From: an uncultured Eggerthellaceae bacterium
Lineage (GTDB): Bacteria; Actinomycetota; Coriobacteriia; Coriobacteriales; Eggerthellaceae
Direction: 5' to 3'
Length of the DNA: 40,719 bases
Assembly: GCA_947565915.1 (NCBI GenBank)
Contig: CANOHY010000019.1
Coordinates: forward strand, 1-40,719
Positions 1-8,435 of this stretch are shown here, one piece after another. A program made the position numbers and the translations under genes. The first letter of the stretch is position 1. Each line of letters starts with the position of its first letter. The notes beneath the pieces were generated by a model. That model ran no database searches, was not told the DNA's origin, and was given only the letters and a program-made list of their open reading frames with translations.

Positions 1-222
1 CATCAGCACAATCAGCGTGACGAAGAAGATTATCGCCAAGATGATTGTGATGCGATTCAAGTTCTTCTCAACGATGCTCGTTCCGCCCTGCGTATTGTAG
101 AACGAGCTTTGAATCATCTCCGATACGCCCGTACCCTTGCCCGAATGCAGCAAGATGAACAGGATGAGCCCTGCGCCAGAGGCGAAGAGCAGAACAAGCA
201 TAACAATCAGCAACGGACTCAA
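1..222 (-). CDS. secG: SecG, protein-export translocase subunit (3' end cut by window edge)
   Basis: Small integral-membrane subunit of the SecYEG translocon. The 74 visible codons read as a hydrophobic helix, then the polar loop LHSGKGTGVSEMI typical of SecG, then a second hydrophobic helix that runs off the left edge. I place the start at a TTG (220-222 on the plus strand as caa), because GGAGAG lies six bases upstream and no ATG gives the full first helix. It is the last gene of the gap-pgk-tpiA-secG series, the usual actinobacterial position, but it also has its own strong promoter at 264-292. Identification is firm; the start codon is slightly less so. Confidence 0.9.
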   Translation of the reverse strand, partial: MSPLLIVMLVLLFASGAGLILFILLHSGKGTGVSEMIQSSFYNTQGGTSIVEKNLNRITIILAIIFFVTLIVLM

Positions 223-263
223 GATGCACTCTCCTATGGGATTTGCGAACTCACAAGCAGTGA

Positions 264-292
264 ATTATAGCCAATCGGCCAGCTTGCTGCAA
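264..292 (-). promoter_or_regulatory. Promoter for secG
   Basis: On the minus strand: TTGCAG, exactly 17 bp, then a perfect TATAAT. The predicted transcription start near 257 gives a leader of about 35 bases before the TTG start of secG. The -35 box resembles the TTGCxx boxes seen before rplS, rpsP, rpmF and mnmA in this window. Confidence 0.7.
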
Positions 293-300
293 ACGATTCG

Positions 301-1074
301 CTATTTCAAACATGCGTTCACAAGGGCTACAAACGAAGACGCCTCGAGCGCCGCCCCACCAATCAAGCCGCCATCGATGTCAGGCTCTGCTATGAGGCTA
401 TCCACGTTACCAGGATTCATCGAGCCCCCATACAGGATGCGCATCTCGTCGGCTTTGGGTGCTCCGAAAAGCTCGCCAAGCTCCACGCGGATGGCATTAC
501 AGACCTCTTCGGCTTGCTCGGGCGTGGCAGTACGACCCGTGCCTATGGCCCAAATAGGCTCATAGGCAACTACTGAGCCCTTGATCTCGGCTGCCGTCAA
601 GCCAGCGAATGCGGCGCGAACCTGGGCGCACACGTATTCGATCGTGCGACCCTCATCGCGCACGGCCAAGCTCTCCCCTACGCACACGATGGGATTGATG
701 CCAACACCCAGAAGCGCCTTCACCTTGAGATTGACTTCTTCGTTGGTCTCGCCGAAAAGCGTGCGACGCTCGGAATGGCCCACGATGCACCACTCGCATC
801 CGATCTCTGCCAGCATCCGAGGCGAGATCTCGCCCGTGAAGGCACCCGCTTCTTCCCAGTAGACGTTCTGTGCGCCCACGGCAATAGGCGCCTTGTCGAA
901 ATCGAACACCGTCTTCACAGGCTTGATGTCGATGAACGGCACGCATACGGCCACATCCACGTCTTCCTTCCAGCGGTCATCGTAGTTGTTCGATATGTCC
1001 TGAGCCAGCACCATAGCCTCGCCAAGCGTCTTGTTCATCTTCCAGTTGCCCACCATCAGCGGCATGCGTTCCAT
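301..1074 (-). CDS. tpiA: Triosephosphate isomerase
   Basis: Cytosolic TIM-barrel enzyme interconverting dihydroxyacetone phosphate and glyceraldehyde 3-phosphate in glycolysis and gluconeogenesis. The 257-residue protein is of normal length. Visible motifs are NWKMN with the catalytic Lys12, GHSERR with catalytic His100, AYEPIWAIGTG with catalytic Glu172, and the phosphate-binding LYGGSMNP near the C-terminus. The chosen ATG at 1072-1074 is preceded by AGGAGGAGCCG; the longer open frame to 1110 has no better site. It follows pgk by 68 bp and precedes secG, so it is probably co-transcribed with pgk. All active-site residues are present. Confidence 0.97.
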   Translation of the reverse strand: MERMPLMVGNWKMNKTLGEAMVLAQDISNNYDDRWKEDVDVAVCVPFIDIKPVKTVFDFDKAPIAVGAQNVYWEEAGAFTGEISPRMLAEIGCEWCIVGHSERRTLFGETNEEVNLKVKALLGVGINPIVCVGESLAVRDEGRTIEYVCAQVRAAFAGLTAAEIKGSVVAYEPIWAIGTGRTATPEQAEEVCNAIRVELGELFGAPKADEMRILYGGSMNPGNVDSLIAEPDIDGGLIGGAALEASSFVALVNACLK

Positions 1075-1142
1075 CGGCTCCTCCTTGCGAATCCGGCTGC
1101 GCGCCAACATCCCGCAGCCCCTTATACCTAATAGCGTCTCAG

Positions 1143-2321
1143 CTAATCTTGCAATGCGGCGACCCCTGGCAGCTCCTTGCCTTCCACGAGCTCCATCGAT
1201 GCACCACCACCCGTGGAAATGAAGGTCATGGCATCGGACAGGCCGAACTTGTTGACGGCGGCCACGCTATCGCCCCCGCCAATGATGGTGTCGGCATGCG
1301 CGTTCGCTGCCACGGCCTCAGCCACGGCCTTGGTGCCCTGCGCGAAAGCATCCATCTCGAAAACGCCCATGGGGCCGTTCCAGAACACCGTGTTCGCATC
1401 GGCTATGGCGTCGCTATAGAACTTTACCGTTTCAGGTCCGATGTCGAGCCCCATCATGTCTGCCGGAATGGCGTCTACCGAGGCTATGCACGTTCGGGCA
1501 TCTTCGGCGAATGCATCAGCGCACACCACATCTACGGGCAACAGCAGCTGCACGCCCATGGATTTCGCCTTCTCGAGCATCTCCCGAGCACGGCCGACCC
1601 AATCCTCTTCCTTAAGTGACGTGCCAACCTCGTATCCTTGCGCCATGAGAAAGGTGAAGCACATGCCGCCGCCTATGATGAGCACATCGGCCTTGTCCAT
1701 GAGCGAATCGATGACGGCAATCTTGTCGGACACCTTCGAGCCTCCCAAAATGGCGCAGAAAGGATGTTTGGGAGCATCGAGCATGCCACCGAGCGTTTCC
1801 ACTTCGCGTTGGAGCAAGTATCCCGCATAGGAGGGCAGGTAAGCAGCGATGCCTGCCGTCGAGGCATGAGCCCGATGCGCCGTGCCGAAGGCATCGTTCA
1901 CGTATGCATCGCCAAGCGCAGCCAGTTCTTGGCAGAATGCGGGGTCGTTCGCCTTCTCACGCTTGTCGAACCTGAGGTTCTCCAATAGCATGATGTCGCC
2001 ATCTTCAAGCTGGGTGGCCTTCGCCTGAGCATCGGGACCCGTTACGTCTGATGCCATCTCTATGCGAGCGCCAACGAGCTGCGAGAGGCGCTCTGCCACC
2101 GGCGCGAGCGAGAAGTCGGCCTCGTAGCCATTGCCAGCCGGACGCCCTCTATGCGACATCAAGATGATGCGCGCGCCCTGGGAGCGCAAATGCTCGATCG
2201 TGGGCAGCGCTGCGCGAATGCGCGTATCGTCGGAAACGGCACCATCCTTGACAGGCGTGTTGAAATCCACGCGCACGAGCACGCGCTTACCCTTCGCATC
2301 GAGCTGATCGATTGTTCTCAC
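1143..2321 (-). CDS. pgk: Phosphoglycerate kinase
   Basis: Cytosolic two-lobed kinase that transfers phosphate from 1,3-bisphosphoglycerate to ADP. The 392-residue length is typical. Visible motifs are RVDFNTPV near residue 18 and LMSHRGRP near residue 56 (both substrate-binding), GGSKVSDK in the middle and GGGDSVAAV near the end (nucleotide lobe). The start is most likely a GTG at 2319-2321, since AGGAGGGG stands five bases upstream and the homologous N-terminus begins with this segment; an upstream ATG at 2345 has no such site. The gene lies between gap and tpiA. A hairpin and a palindrome separate it from gap, so its expression may be uncoupled from that of gap. Confidence 0.96.
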   Translation of the reverse strand: MRTIDQLDAKGKRVLVRVDFNTPVKDGAVSDDTRIRAALPTIEHLRSQGARIILMSHRGRPAGNGYEADFSLAPVAERLSQLVGARIEMASDVTGPDAQAKATQLEDGDIMLLENLRFDKREKANDPAFCQELAALGDAYVNDAFGTAHRAHASTAGIAAYLPSYAGYLLQREVETLGGMLDAPKHPFCAILGGSKVSDKIAVIDSLMDKADVLIIGGGMCFTFLMAQGYEVGTSLKEEDWVGRAREMLEKAKSMGVQLLLPVDVVCADAFAEDARTCIASVDAIPADMMGLDIGPETVKFYSDAIADANTVFWNGPMGVFEMDAFAQGTKAVAEAVAANAHADTIIGGGDSVAAVNKFGLSDAMTFISTGGGASMELVEGKELPGVAALQD

Positions 2322-2345
2322 TATTACCCCTCCTCGCGAAATCAC

Positions 2346-2360
2346 CGTCGATTATCGACG
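2346..2360. repeat. 15-bp perfect palindrome upstream of pgk
   Basis: CGTCGAT, one central base, ATCGACG. It sits 25 bp upstream of the pgk start and just after the gap-pgk hairpin in the direction of transcription. The single-base centre suits a dimeric DNA-binding protein better than an RNA hairpin. No known regulator is recognised. Confidence 0.55.
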
Positions 2361-2367
2361 AATCTTC

Positions 2368-2407
2368 AAAAGAGCCCTCGAGGCAAGTCCATTGCACTCG
2401 AGGGCTC
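2368..2407 (-). terminator. Hairpin terminator or attenuator between gap and pgk
   Basis: A perfect 11-bp inverted repeat (GAGCCCTCGAG and its complement, 14-base loop) lies about 30 bp after the gap stop codon, followed on the minus strand by TTTT. The T-run is short, so partial termination (high gap, lower pgk) is more likely than a complete stop. This is inferred from structure only. Confidence 0.65.
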
Positions 2408-2438
2408 CTGAGGTGCGCATCAAGCTCTCATGCGAGCT

Positions 2439-3440
2439 TTACAGCATGATCTTGACGAGATCCTTCACACGATTCGAATAGCCCCATTCGTTGTCGTACC
2501 ATGAGATGCACTTCACGAAGTTGCCCTCGCCACCAAGCACCATGGTGAGCTTGCTGTCGAAGATGGACGATGCAGGATTGCCCACGATGTCGATGGACAC
2601 GATGGGGTCTTCCGTATAAGCGAGCACGCCCTTCATGGGACCGTCGGCAGCAGCCTTCATAGCTGCATTGATCTCATCGACCGACACGCTGCGCTCGAGC
2701 TCTGCCGTCAAATCGACCATCGAGCCATCGGGCGTGGGAACGCGCGTCGCAAAGCCATCGAGCTTGCCCTGAAGCTCAGGGAGCACCAATGCCACGGCAC
2801 GCGCGGCACCAGTGGTGGTGGGAATCATCGAAACGCAGGCAGCGCGCGCACGGCGAAGGTCCTTATGCGGCAGATCCAGAATGCGCTGATCGTTGGTGTA
2901 AGAATGGATGGTGTTCATGAAACCGCGCTTGATGCCGAAGTTATCCAGAAGCACCTTGGCGAAAGGCGCCAGGCAGTTCGTGGTGCACGAGGCATTGGAC
3001 ACGATGTTGTCAGTGGCGGGATCGTACTGATCGTCGTTCACGCCCATCACGATGGTCTTGTCGACGTTCTTGCCCGGAGCAGAGATGATGACCTTCTTGG
3101 CGCCCGCATCGATGTGGGCCTTGGCCTTGGTTCCATCGGTGAAGAATCCCGTGGATTCCACCACCACGTCCACGCCAAGCTCGCCCCAAGGAAGGTTGAT
3201 CGGGTCGCGGTCTGAGAGGACGGTTATCTCCTTGCCATCAGCAACAATGCTGTTCTCGGTGGCAACCACCTCATCGAAGGCACGGCCATGGATGGAATCG
3301 TACTTCAGAAGATGGGCCAACTCCGTAACATTGCCCAGGTCGTTGATGGCCACAACCTCGATCTCGGGATCTGCTGCCATGGCGCGATAAGCCAAGCGGC
3401 CGATGCGCCCGAAACCATTGATGCCAACCCTTGTTGCCAT
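2439..3440 (-). CDS. gap: Glyceraldehyde-3-phosphate dehydrogenase, type I
   Basis: Homotetrameric NAD-dependent glycolytic enzyme oxidising glyceraldehyde 3-phosphate to 1,3-bisphosphoglycerate. The 333 residues begin with the Rossmann signature GINGFGRIGR. The catalytic Cys152 lies in SNASCTTN, and the proton-acceptor His179 lies in NTIHSYT. The adenosine-contacting region INDL is followed by residues usual in NAD-dependent forms. An AAGGGG element precedes the ATG. It sits between whiA and pgk, as in many actinobacteria. A TACAAT box just after the whiA stop could give it its own promoter, and a hairpin follows it. Confidence 0.97.
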   Translation of the reverse strand: MATRVGINGFGRIGRLAYRAMAADPEIEVVAINDLGNVTELAHLLKYDSIHGRAFDEVVATENSIVADGKEITVLSDRDPINLPWGELGVDVVVESTGFFTDGTKAKAHIDAGAKKVIISAPGKNVDKTIVMGVNDDQYDPATDNIVSNASCTTNCLAPFAKVLLDNFGIKRGFMNTIHSYTNDQRILDLPHKDLRRARAACVSMIPTTTGAARAVALVLPELQGKLDGFATRVPTPDGSMVDLTAELERSVSVDEINAAMKAAADGPMKGVLAYTEDPIVSIDIVGNPASSIFDSKLTMVLGGEGNFVKCISWYDNEWGYSNRVKDLVKIML

Positions 3441-3455
3441 GCTCGTCCCCTTCCG

Positions 3456-3499
3456 AGCGGGGAATTCCCGCTATCGTCGAATACGTCTTTGCCATTGTA
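3456..3499 (-). promoter_or_regulatory. Possible gap promoter -10 box and leader hairpin
   Basis: TACAAT (plus-strand 3494-3499) lies two bases after the whiA stop codon on the minus strand. No good -35 box stands 16-18 bp upstream. In the resulting leader AGCGGG/CCCGCT forms a 6-bp hairpin (3456-3472) just before the ribosome site of gap. It is plausible because gap usually needs more expression than whiA, but the promoter rests on one hexamer. Confidence 0.3.
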
Positions 3500-3501
3500 C
3501 A

Positions 3502-4425
3502 CTACAGCTCCGAAGCCATGGCCTCGATGCGGCGAATGCGATGGTTGACGGCAGATTTCGACAAGGGAGGGTCGGCGTGCGCGCCGAGCTCCTGCAAACT
3601 GGCCTCGGGATAGGTCACGCGAAGACGAATGATCTCCTGCAAGGCTGGCGGAATCCGATCGGGCCCATATGCCTCAAGGACCTTGCGCATGGCGAATATC
3701 TGATCCACCGATGCCGCAGCCGTCTTCTTCTGGTTTGCCATCTCGGCATTCGTTTGCCGATTGACCTCGTTTCTCACGCTTTTCACCACGCGCGCGTTCT
3801 CCATCACAAGCGCGCTTTGATGCGCACCCGTGAACGCCAGGAACTCCAAAATGGACTCCCCGCTCTTCAAGTACACGACATGCGACGAGCGGCGCTGCAC
3901 GCAATGGCCTTGAATGCTCTTGGAGCTCAAGATCTCAAGGATATCGTCGGCCATCTCCTTGGATTCGACGGTCATCTCGAAATGGAAATCGCCACGCGGG
4001 TCGGCAATGAAGCCGCTTCCCAGGAATACGCCGCGCAAATAGGCCGCCGCGCAGCATTGCTTGGATACCAATGCGGGATCTACTCCAAGCTGCAACCCAG
4101 TATCCGAGAGAACGCCCATGTCGCGAAGCGCCTCCACAAGCCCTTCTTGCGCAGGCGCCTCGATCAAGTAGTTAGCTGTCTTATGAAGCACCGAACGACG
4201 CGTGGTGAGCTCGGTATGAAGCCCATAGGTCTCGTGAAGCAGACGCCAAGCCAACCGCGCAACCGAGGGAGTGTCCGTAGCCATCTCCAGCCTATAGCGG
4301 CCCTTTCCGCTAACGAACAGGGTGCCTTCCACTCGAATCAGGGCAGCCAGAAGCGCGCGTTCGCAATGCGAGCACTGGGGAGCCACACGCGCGAATTCCT
4401 CTTTCACCTCAGAGCTGAACGACAT
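3502..4425 (-). CDS. whiA: WhiA family DNA-binding protein
   Basis: WhiA proteins join a LAGLIDADG homing-endonuclease-like domain to a C-terminal helix-turn-helix. In streptomycetes they act with WhiB in sporulation control; in other Gram-positives they affect cell division and chromosome segregation. Here the 307 residues show the conserved N-terminal start (SSEVKEEFARV), the LAGLIDADG-like segment AYLRGVFLGSGFI around residue 135, and the C-terminal DNA-binding part ending YPEASLQELG..LSKSAVNHRIRRI. It overlaps the 3' end of yvcK by 22 bp, showing tight coupling. The organism is probably non-sporulating, so the division or metabolic role is the likelier one; the exact target is unknown. 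Confidence 0.93.
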   Translation of the reverse strand: MSFSSEVKEEFARVAPQCSHCERALLAALIRVEGTLFVSGKGRYRLEMATDTPSVARLAWRLLHETYGLHTELTTRRSVLHKTANYLIEAPAQEGLVEALRDMGVLSDTGLQLGVDPALVSKQCCAAAYLRGVFLGSGFIADPRGDFHFEMTVESKEMADDILEILSSKSIQGHCVQRRSSHVVYLKSGESILEFLAFTGAHQSALVMENARVVKSVRNEVNRQTNAEMANQKKTAAASVDQIFAMRKVLEAYGPDRIPPALQEIIRLRVTYPEASLQELGAHADPPLSKSAVNHRIRRIEAMASEL

Positions 4426-5456
4426 TCCCCAAGCACCTCCAGAAGAGCCTCGCGCAACTTGAGCGGATCATGCCATGAAGGATATTCGACGCCTGCAAAA
4501 TCGCGCATGATGACCTTCGTCCCCCGAGCTTCTATGCTTGCCACCTCGTCGCTTCCGGCAGTGAGGTAGCGACCCGTGTCGGGACCTTCGCCTGCACGCG
4601 GGTCGATCCCCTGAACCAACAGATAGTCGATGAGCCCCTCCATGCCATGGGCGCAAATGGCATCGTAGTGCTCCAGCACGCTCATATAGCGCGTCTCGCC
4701 CTGGATGTCCACAAGCGAGTTCACGAACACCACTGCGCTTCGCGATTCCCCGATCGCCTCCACGATTCCTGGCACCAGCAGGTTTGCGATTATCGAGGTA
4801 TAGAGCGAACCGGGACCCAAAATGACGAGGTCTGCCTCGTGTATGGCTTGCAAAGCGGGCTCGTAGGCTTCGATGCGATCCGTGGAGCGCAAGGCTATCT
4901 TCTTGAGAGCCGTGCGCGAGTGCGACGCCACAGCTTGCCCTTCCAAGGTGCGCCCGTCGCGCGTCTTCGCCACGAGGGACACCCTATCCAATGTGGAGGG
5001 GTATACGTGCCCCTGCGCATGAAGCAGCTCCTCGCAGATCGAGATAGCCTCAGGAAAGCTGCCACTCGTTACTTCGAGTGCCGAGAGCATGAGATTGCCC
5101 AACGCATGATTCTCGGCAAAGCCGAAGCGCACTTTGAATGCCTTCACGAAAGGGTCGTCTGGATCGGTAGCCATGGCCGATAGGCACTTGCGGATATCCC
5201 CCGGCGTAGTGGCGCCGGCTTCGTTGCGCAGGATGCCCGTGGAGCCCCCGTCATCAGCCATAGCCACCACGGCAGATGTTGTGAGCCCAAGCGAGAGGGC
5301 CGTGCGTATGGACATCGAGGCGCCTGTGCCGCCGCCGATTACCACTGCCTTGAGCTTATCGAGGCCGCTTGCGTGCGCGTCTTCCCGTGGCAGCGCGGCG
5401 AATACCGATGTAGCCGATGGGTCCAAGCTGAATGCGTTGGGAACAAGCTCGCCCAT
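4404..5456 (-). CDS. yvcK: YvcK/CofD-like gluconeogenesis factor
   Basis: YvcK proteins resemble CofD, bind UDP-sugars, and are needed for growth on gluconeogenic carbon sources and normal cell-wall metabolism in Bacillus and mycobacteria. The 350-residue protein shows VIGGGTGAS near residue 40, MADDGGSTG, GDIRKCL and the LGPGSLYTSI loop. It carries about 35 extra residues before the first beta strand compared with the short Bacillus form. AAGGAGGGG precedes the ATG and lies inside the end of rapZ, 3 bp away. The rapZ-yvcK-whiA block is conserved across Gram-positives and suggests a link between metabolite sensing and envelope synthesis. Confidence 0.94.
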   Translation of the reverse strand: MGELVPNAFSLDPSATSVFAALPREDAHASGLDKLKAVVIGGGTGASMSIRTALSLGLTTSAVVAMADDGGSTGILRNEAGATTPGDIRKCLSAMATDPDDPFVKAFKVRFGFAENHALGNLMLSALEVTSGSFPEAISICEELLHAQGHVYPSTLDRVSLVAKTRDGRTLEGQAVASHSRTALKKIALRSTDRIEAYEPALQAIHEADLVILGPGSLYTSIIANLLVPGIVEAIGESRSAVVFVNSLVDIQGETRYMSVLEHYDAICAHGMEGLIDYLLVQGIDPRAGEGPDTGRYLTAGSDEVASIEARGTKVIMRDFAGVEYPSWHDPLKLREALLEVLGECRSALR

Positions 5457-5459
5457 GCG

Positions 5460-6428
5460 CTACCCCTCCTTGCCGCCGTCGGCATCGGTATCTGTATTGA
5501 CGAGCTGACCATCCCATTTCACCGCCAAGGACAGATCGCGATGCGCCACGCTCACCCTGTAGCCACTACGACGCAGATAATCGCCAATGGCCTCGGCTAT
5601 GGCCACGCTTCGATGCTGGCCACCCGTGCACCCGATGGCAATGGCAAGCTGCTGCTTACCTTCGGCAACGTATCCTGGCATGATGCAATCGAGCAATGCG
5701 TTCATGCGGCTCATGAAGGCCTCGGTTTCGCTGTTGTAGAGCACGTAGTCGCGCACCTTCTTATCTAGTCCCGTCATGGTGCGCATCTCAGGGTCGTAAT
5801 AGGGGTTGGGCAAGAAGCGCACGTCCATCACGATGTCGGCGTCGGCGGGAGCCGCATGCTTGAAGCCGAACGAGTACACCGTTACGGCAAGGCCCATGCG
5901 CAAGTCGCCTTCGGTGTAAAGGCTCTTCAAATGGCTATGCAGCTCGGCTGGCAGCATGTTGGTGGTGTTCACGATGAAATCTGCACGCGAGCGTATGTCC
6001 TGCAGCAGCATACGCTCGCGCTCGATGCCCTTGGCAATGCTTGCTCCGTCGTTGCAGAGAGGATGCCGTCTGCGGCTGGATTTGTAACGGGCGATCAGGC
6101 GGTCATCGTCGGCATCGAGGTACACGATGCTCACCTCCGCGCCGCTTTCGCGCACCGAGTCGATGGCATTTGCCATGGCGCTCAAGAAGCCTTGAGCACG
6201 TGCATCGCACACCACGGCCAAGCGACAGGGAACGTCCTCGCCGAATGCTTGGACGGTGGTGCTCACCAGGCTCTCGATGAGGGCGGGCGGAAGATTATCC
6301 ACGCAGTAGTAGCCCAGATCCTCGAACACGTGCATGGCCTCGGTGCGGCCAGCGCCGCTCATGCCCGTGACCACCACAAGTTCGCAGGGTTGCTGCCTCA
6401 TTGCCCGAACGTCTGCTTCGTTGCTCAT
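5460..6428 (-). CDS. rapZ: RapZ/YvcJ family nucleotide-binding protein
   Basis: RapZ in Escherichia coli is an RNA-binding adaptor in glucosamine-6-phosphate sensing; the Gram-positive homologue YvcJ is a GTPase-like protein affecting competence. The 322-residue protein has a P-loop GMSGAGRTEA (Arg in place of the usual Lys, which I recall as common in actinobacterial members), then EDLGYYCVDNLPP, and the C-terminal signature IGCTGGQHRSVAIAEA. Start ATG and the uvrC stop overlap as ATGA, so it is translationally coupled to uvrC. It is followed by yvcK after 3 bp. The molecular role in this lineage is not established. Confidence 0.92.
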   Translation of the reverse strand: MSNEADVRAMRQQPCELVVVTGMSGAGRTEAMHVFEDLGYYCVDNLPPALIESLVSTTVQAFGEDVPCRLAVVCDARAQGFLSAMANAIDSVRESGAEVSIVYLDADDDRLIARYKSSRRRHPLCNDGASIAKGIERERMLLQDIRSRADFIVNTTNMLPAELHSHLKSLYTEGDLRMGLAVTVYSFGFKHAAPADADIVMDVRFLPNPYYDPEMRTMTGLDKKVRDYVLYNSETEAFMSRMNALLDCIMPGYVAEGKQQLAIAIGCTGGQHRSVAIAEAIGDYLRRSGYRVSVAHRDLSLAVKWDGQLVNTDTDADGGKEG

Positions 6429-8425
6429 TGGCTTGTCCTCTCAAGTGCCGTTTCCGCGGCCTTCCCGCCTTGCTCGGCCTTTCGCGCTTTTGGCCCGCGA
6501 TCGAGCTGCTCTTTGTATTGGCTCAGTACAAGGTACACCTCTTGCGCCACCTCGTCAGGCACCACATGCTTGTCGCGAATGTCTTGCAAAGTTGCCTCTT
6601 TGAGGTTCTTGAACGACTTGAACGCCTTCAGCAGCGCCTTCTTGCGCACCGGCCCCAAGCCAGCAACATCGTCTAAGATGCTCGTCGTCATGCCCTTGTC
6701 GCGCAGGTCGCGATGGAAGGTAATGGCGAAGCGGTGCGCCTCGTCGCGGATGCGCTTGACCAAGTAAAGCGATGCTGAGCCGCCCGGCAGAACCACCGGC
6801 CCGCTCTCTTGCCAAGGCACGAACAGCTCTTCGTCGCGCTTGGCCAAGCCTGCCAGGGCTATGTCGCTTATGCCCATCTCGTCGAACATCTCGATGGCTG
6901 CGCTCAGTTGAGGTTTGCCGCCATCCAATATGATGAGGTCGGGCTTCGAACCGAAGCGCTCGTCGGCCATGCGCTCGGGCGAGTAGCGACGGCGCATCAC
7001 CTCCTGCATAGAGAGGAAGTCGTTTGCCTCGTCGAGCGGGGTCTTTATCTTGAAGCGCCGATACTGGTTCTTATCGGGTTTGCCATTGGTGAACACCACC
7101 ATCGATGCCACGGTATAGCTGCCATGTATCGTGGAGATGTCGAAGCACTCGATGCGTCGTGGCGGCTCGTCCAACGCAAGCGCGCTCTCGATCTGAAGGA
7201 GAGCATCGTTGATGCGCTTGTCCTCGTAGTTGGTGCGCACTTTGTAGCGCAAAAGCGAATGCTGGGCGTTCTTCTCGGCCAGCTGGCGCAATTCCAGCTT
7301 CTCGCCCTTGCGCGGAGCCTCAAGTCGCACCTTCGCACCATGCGAATCGTCGAGCAAGGTGGTAAGCCACTGCTCCACGGCTTCCTTGTCTTCGGGAAGG
7401 TCGCGTAGTATGACTTCGCGCGGCACCGAAGTGGTGGTTCCGTAATAGCGCAGCAGGAAATTGTGGACCAGGTCTTCATCGGGCACGTTGGAGCCTTTGT
7501 CCAGTATGAACTCGTTCGAATTGATGATGCGCCCCTCGCGCACCACGAACACATGAGCTCCCGTTATGGTTTCCTCGCGGTAGAAGCCGATGACATCCGC
7601 GTTCAGGTTGCGCGAGGAAACCGCTCGCTGCTTGTCGGTGAGCGCGTTGATGGCATCGAGACGAGCCTTCATACGAGCAGCTCGCTCGAAATCGAGTTCG
7701 GAAGCTGCCGCTTCCATCTCATCTTTGAGTTCGCGCACGAATTCCTCGTGATGCCCGTCGAGGAATCGCGCCACACGTCGCACGTTGCGCGCATATTCCT
7801 CAGGCGTTATGTTGCCGCAGCAAGCACCCGGACCAAGTCCCACATGAGCATCGAAGCACGGCCGATGCTCGAAATCCCCTTCCAGGAAGGCTTCGAGCCC
7901 ATTTGCCTCGATCGAGCGGTTCATGCGACGCCACTCTGCACAGCTGGCAGCGCATATCGGCACGATGTGCCTTACGGCATCCACCATGGTGCGCGCTGCC
8001 CGGCTATCCGTATAGGGACCAAAGTAGCGCGTGCCAGCCTTGTGCTTCTCGCGCGTGTACTTGATGGCCGGAAACGCATCGTCGAGAGTGAGCGCGATGA
8101 AGGGATACGACTTGTCATCTTTGAAATCGGCATTGAAGTATGGCGAGTACTGGTTGATGAGGTTGCATTCGAGCACCAGCGATTCATGCTCGTTTTCGAC
8201 CACGATGTACTCGAACGAGTCGATTGCATCCACCAACAGGGGAATCTTCGCACGGTCGTCCTGATAGTTCACGTACTGGCGCATGCGCGAGCGAAGCTGC
8301 TTGGCCTTGCCGACGTATATGATCTTCCCAGCTGAATCCTTCCATAGGTATACGCCTGGAAGTTGCGGGACGCTTTCCAGCTCCTTCTTTATGCGCGCTA
8401 TCTTGCTGTCGAGCTCAGAGGGCAC
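6425..8425 (-). CDS. uvrC: UvrC, excinuclease ABC subunit C
   Basis: UvrC makes both incisions around UvrAB-bound DNA lesions in nucleotide excision repair. The 666-residue protein shows the GIY-YIG domain (PGVYLWKD..IIYVGKA, residues about 25-50), the UVR motif around residues 200-235 (ASELDFERAARMKARLDAI), the RNase H-like domain starting at ECFDISTIHG and containing LIILDGGKPQ, and a C-terminal HhH region (LDDVAGLGPVRKKALL). I prefer the GTG start at 8423-8425, which has AAGGAG five bases upstream and lies 10 bp after the previous stop; a TTG at 8446 would add seven residues and overlap that gene but lacks this site. It stands downstream of uvrA and one unknown gene. Confidence 0.95.
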   Translation of the reverse strand: MPSELDSKIARIKKELESVPQLPGVYLWKDSAGKIIYVGKAKQLRSRMRQYVNYQDDRAKIPLLVDAIDSFEYIVVENEHESLVLECNLINQYSPYFNADFKDDKSYPFIALTLDDAFPAIKYTREKHKAGTRYFGPYTDSRAARTMVDAVRHIVPICAASCAEWRRMNRSIEANGLEAFLEGDFEHRPCFDAHVGLGPGACCGNITPEEYARNVRRVARFLDGHHEEFVRELKDEMEAAASELDFERAARMKARLDAINALTDKQRAVSSRNLNADVIGFYREETITGAHVFVVREGRIINSNEFILDKGSNVPDEDLVHNFLLRYYGTTTSVPREVILRDLPEDKEAVEQWLTTLLDDSHGAKVRLEAPRKGEKLELRQLAEKNAQHSLLRYKVRTNYEDKRINDALLQIESALALDEPPRRIECFDISTIHGSYTVASMVVFTNGKPDKNQYRRFKIKTPLDEANDFLSMQEVMRRRYSPERMADERFGSKPDLIILDGGKPQLSAAIEMFDEMGISDIALAGLAKRDEELFVPWQESGPVVLPGGSASLYLVKRIRDEAHRFAITFHRDLRDKGMTTSILDDVAGLGPVRKKALLKAFKSFKNLKEATLQDIRDKHVVPDEVAQEVYLVLSQYKEQLDRGPKARKAEQGGKAAETALERTSQ

Positions 8426-8435
8426 GGGCACTCCT

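Noticed and set aside
3403..4569. 388-codon plus-strand open frame opposite whiA
   Set aside because: Antisense to whiA and the ends of gap and yvcK, all well supported.
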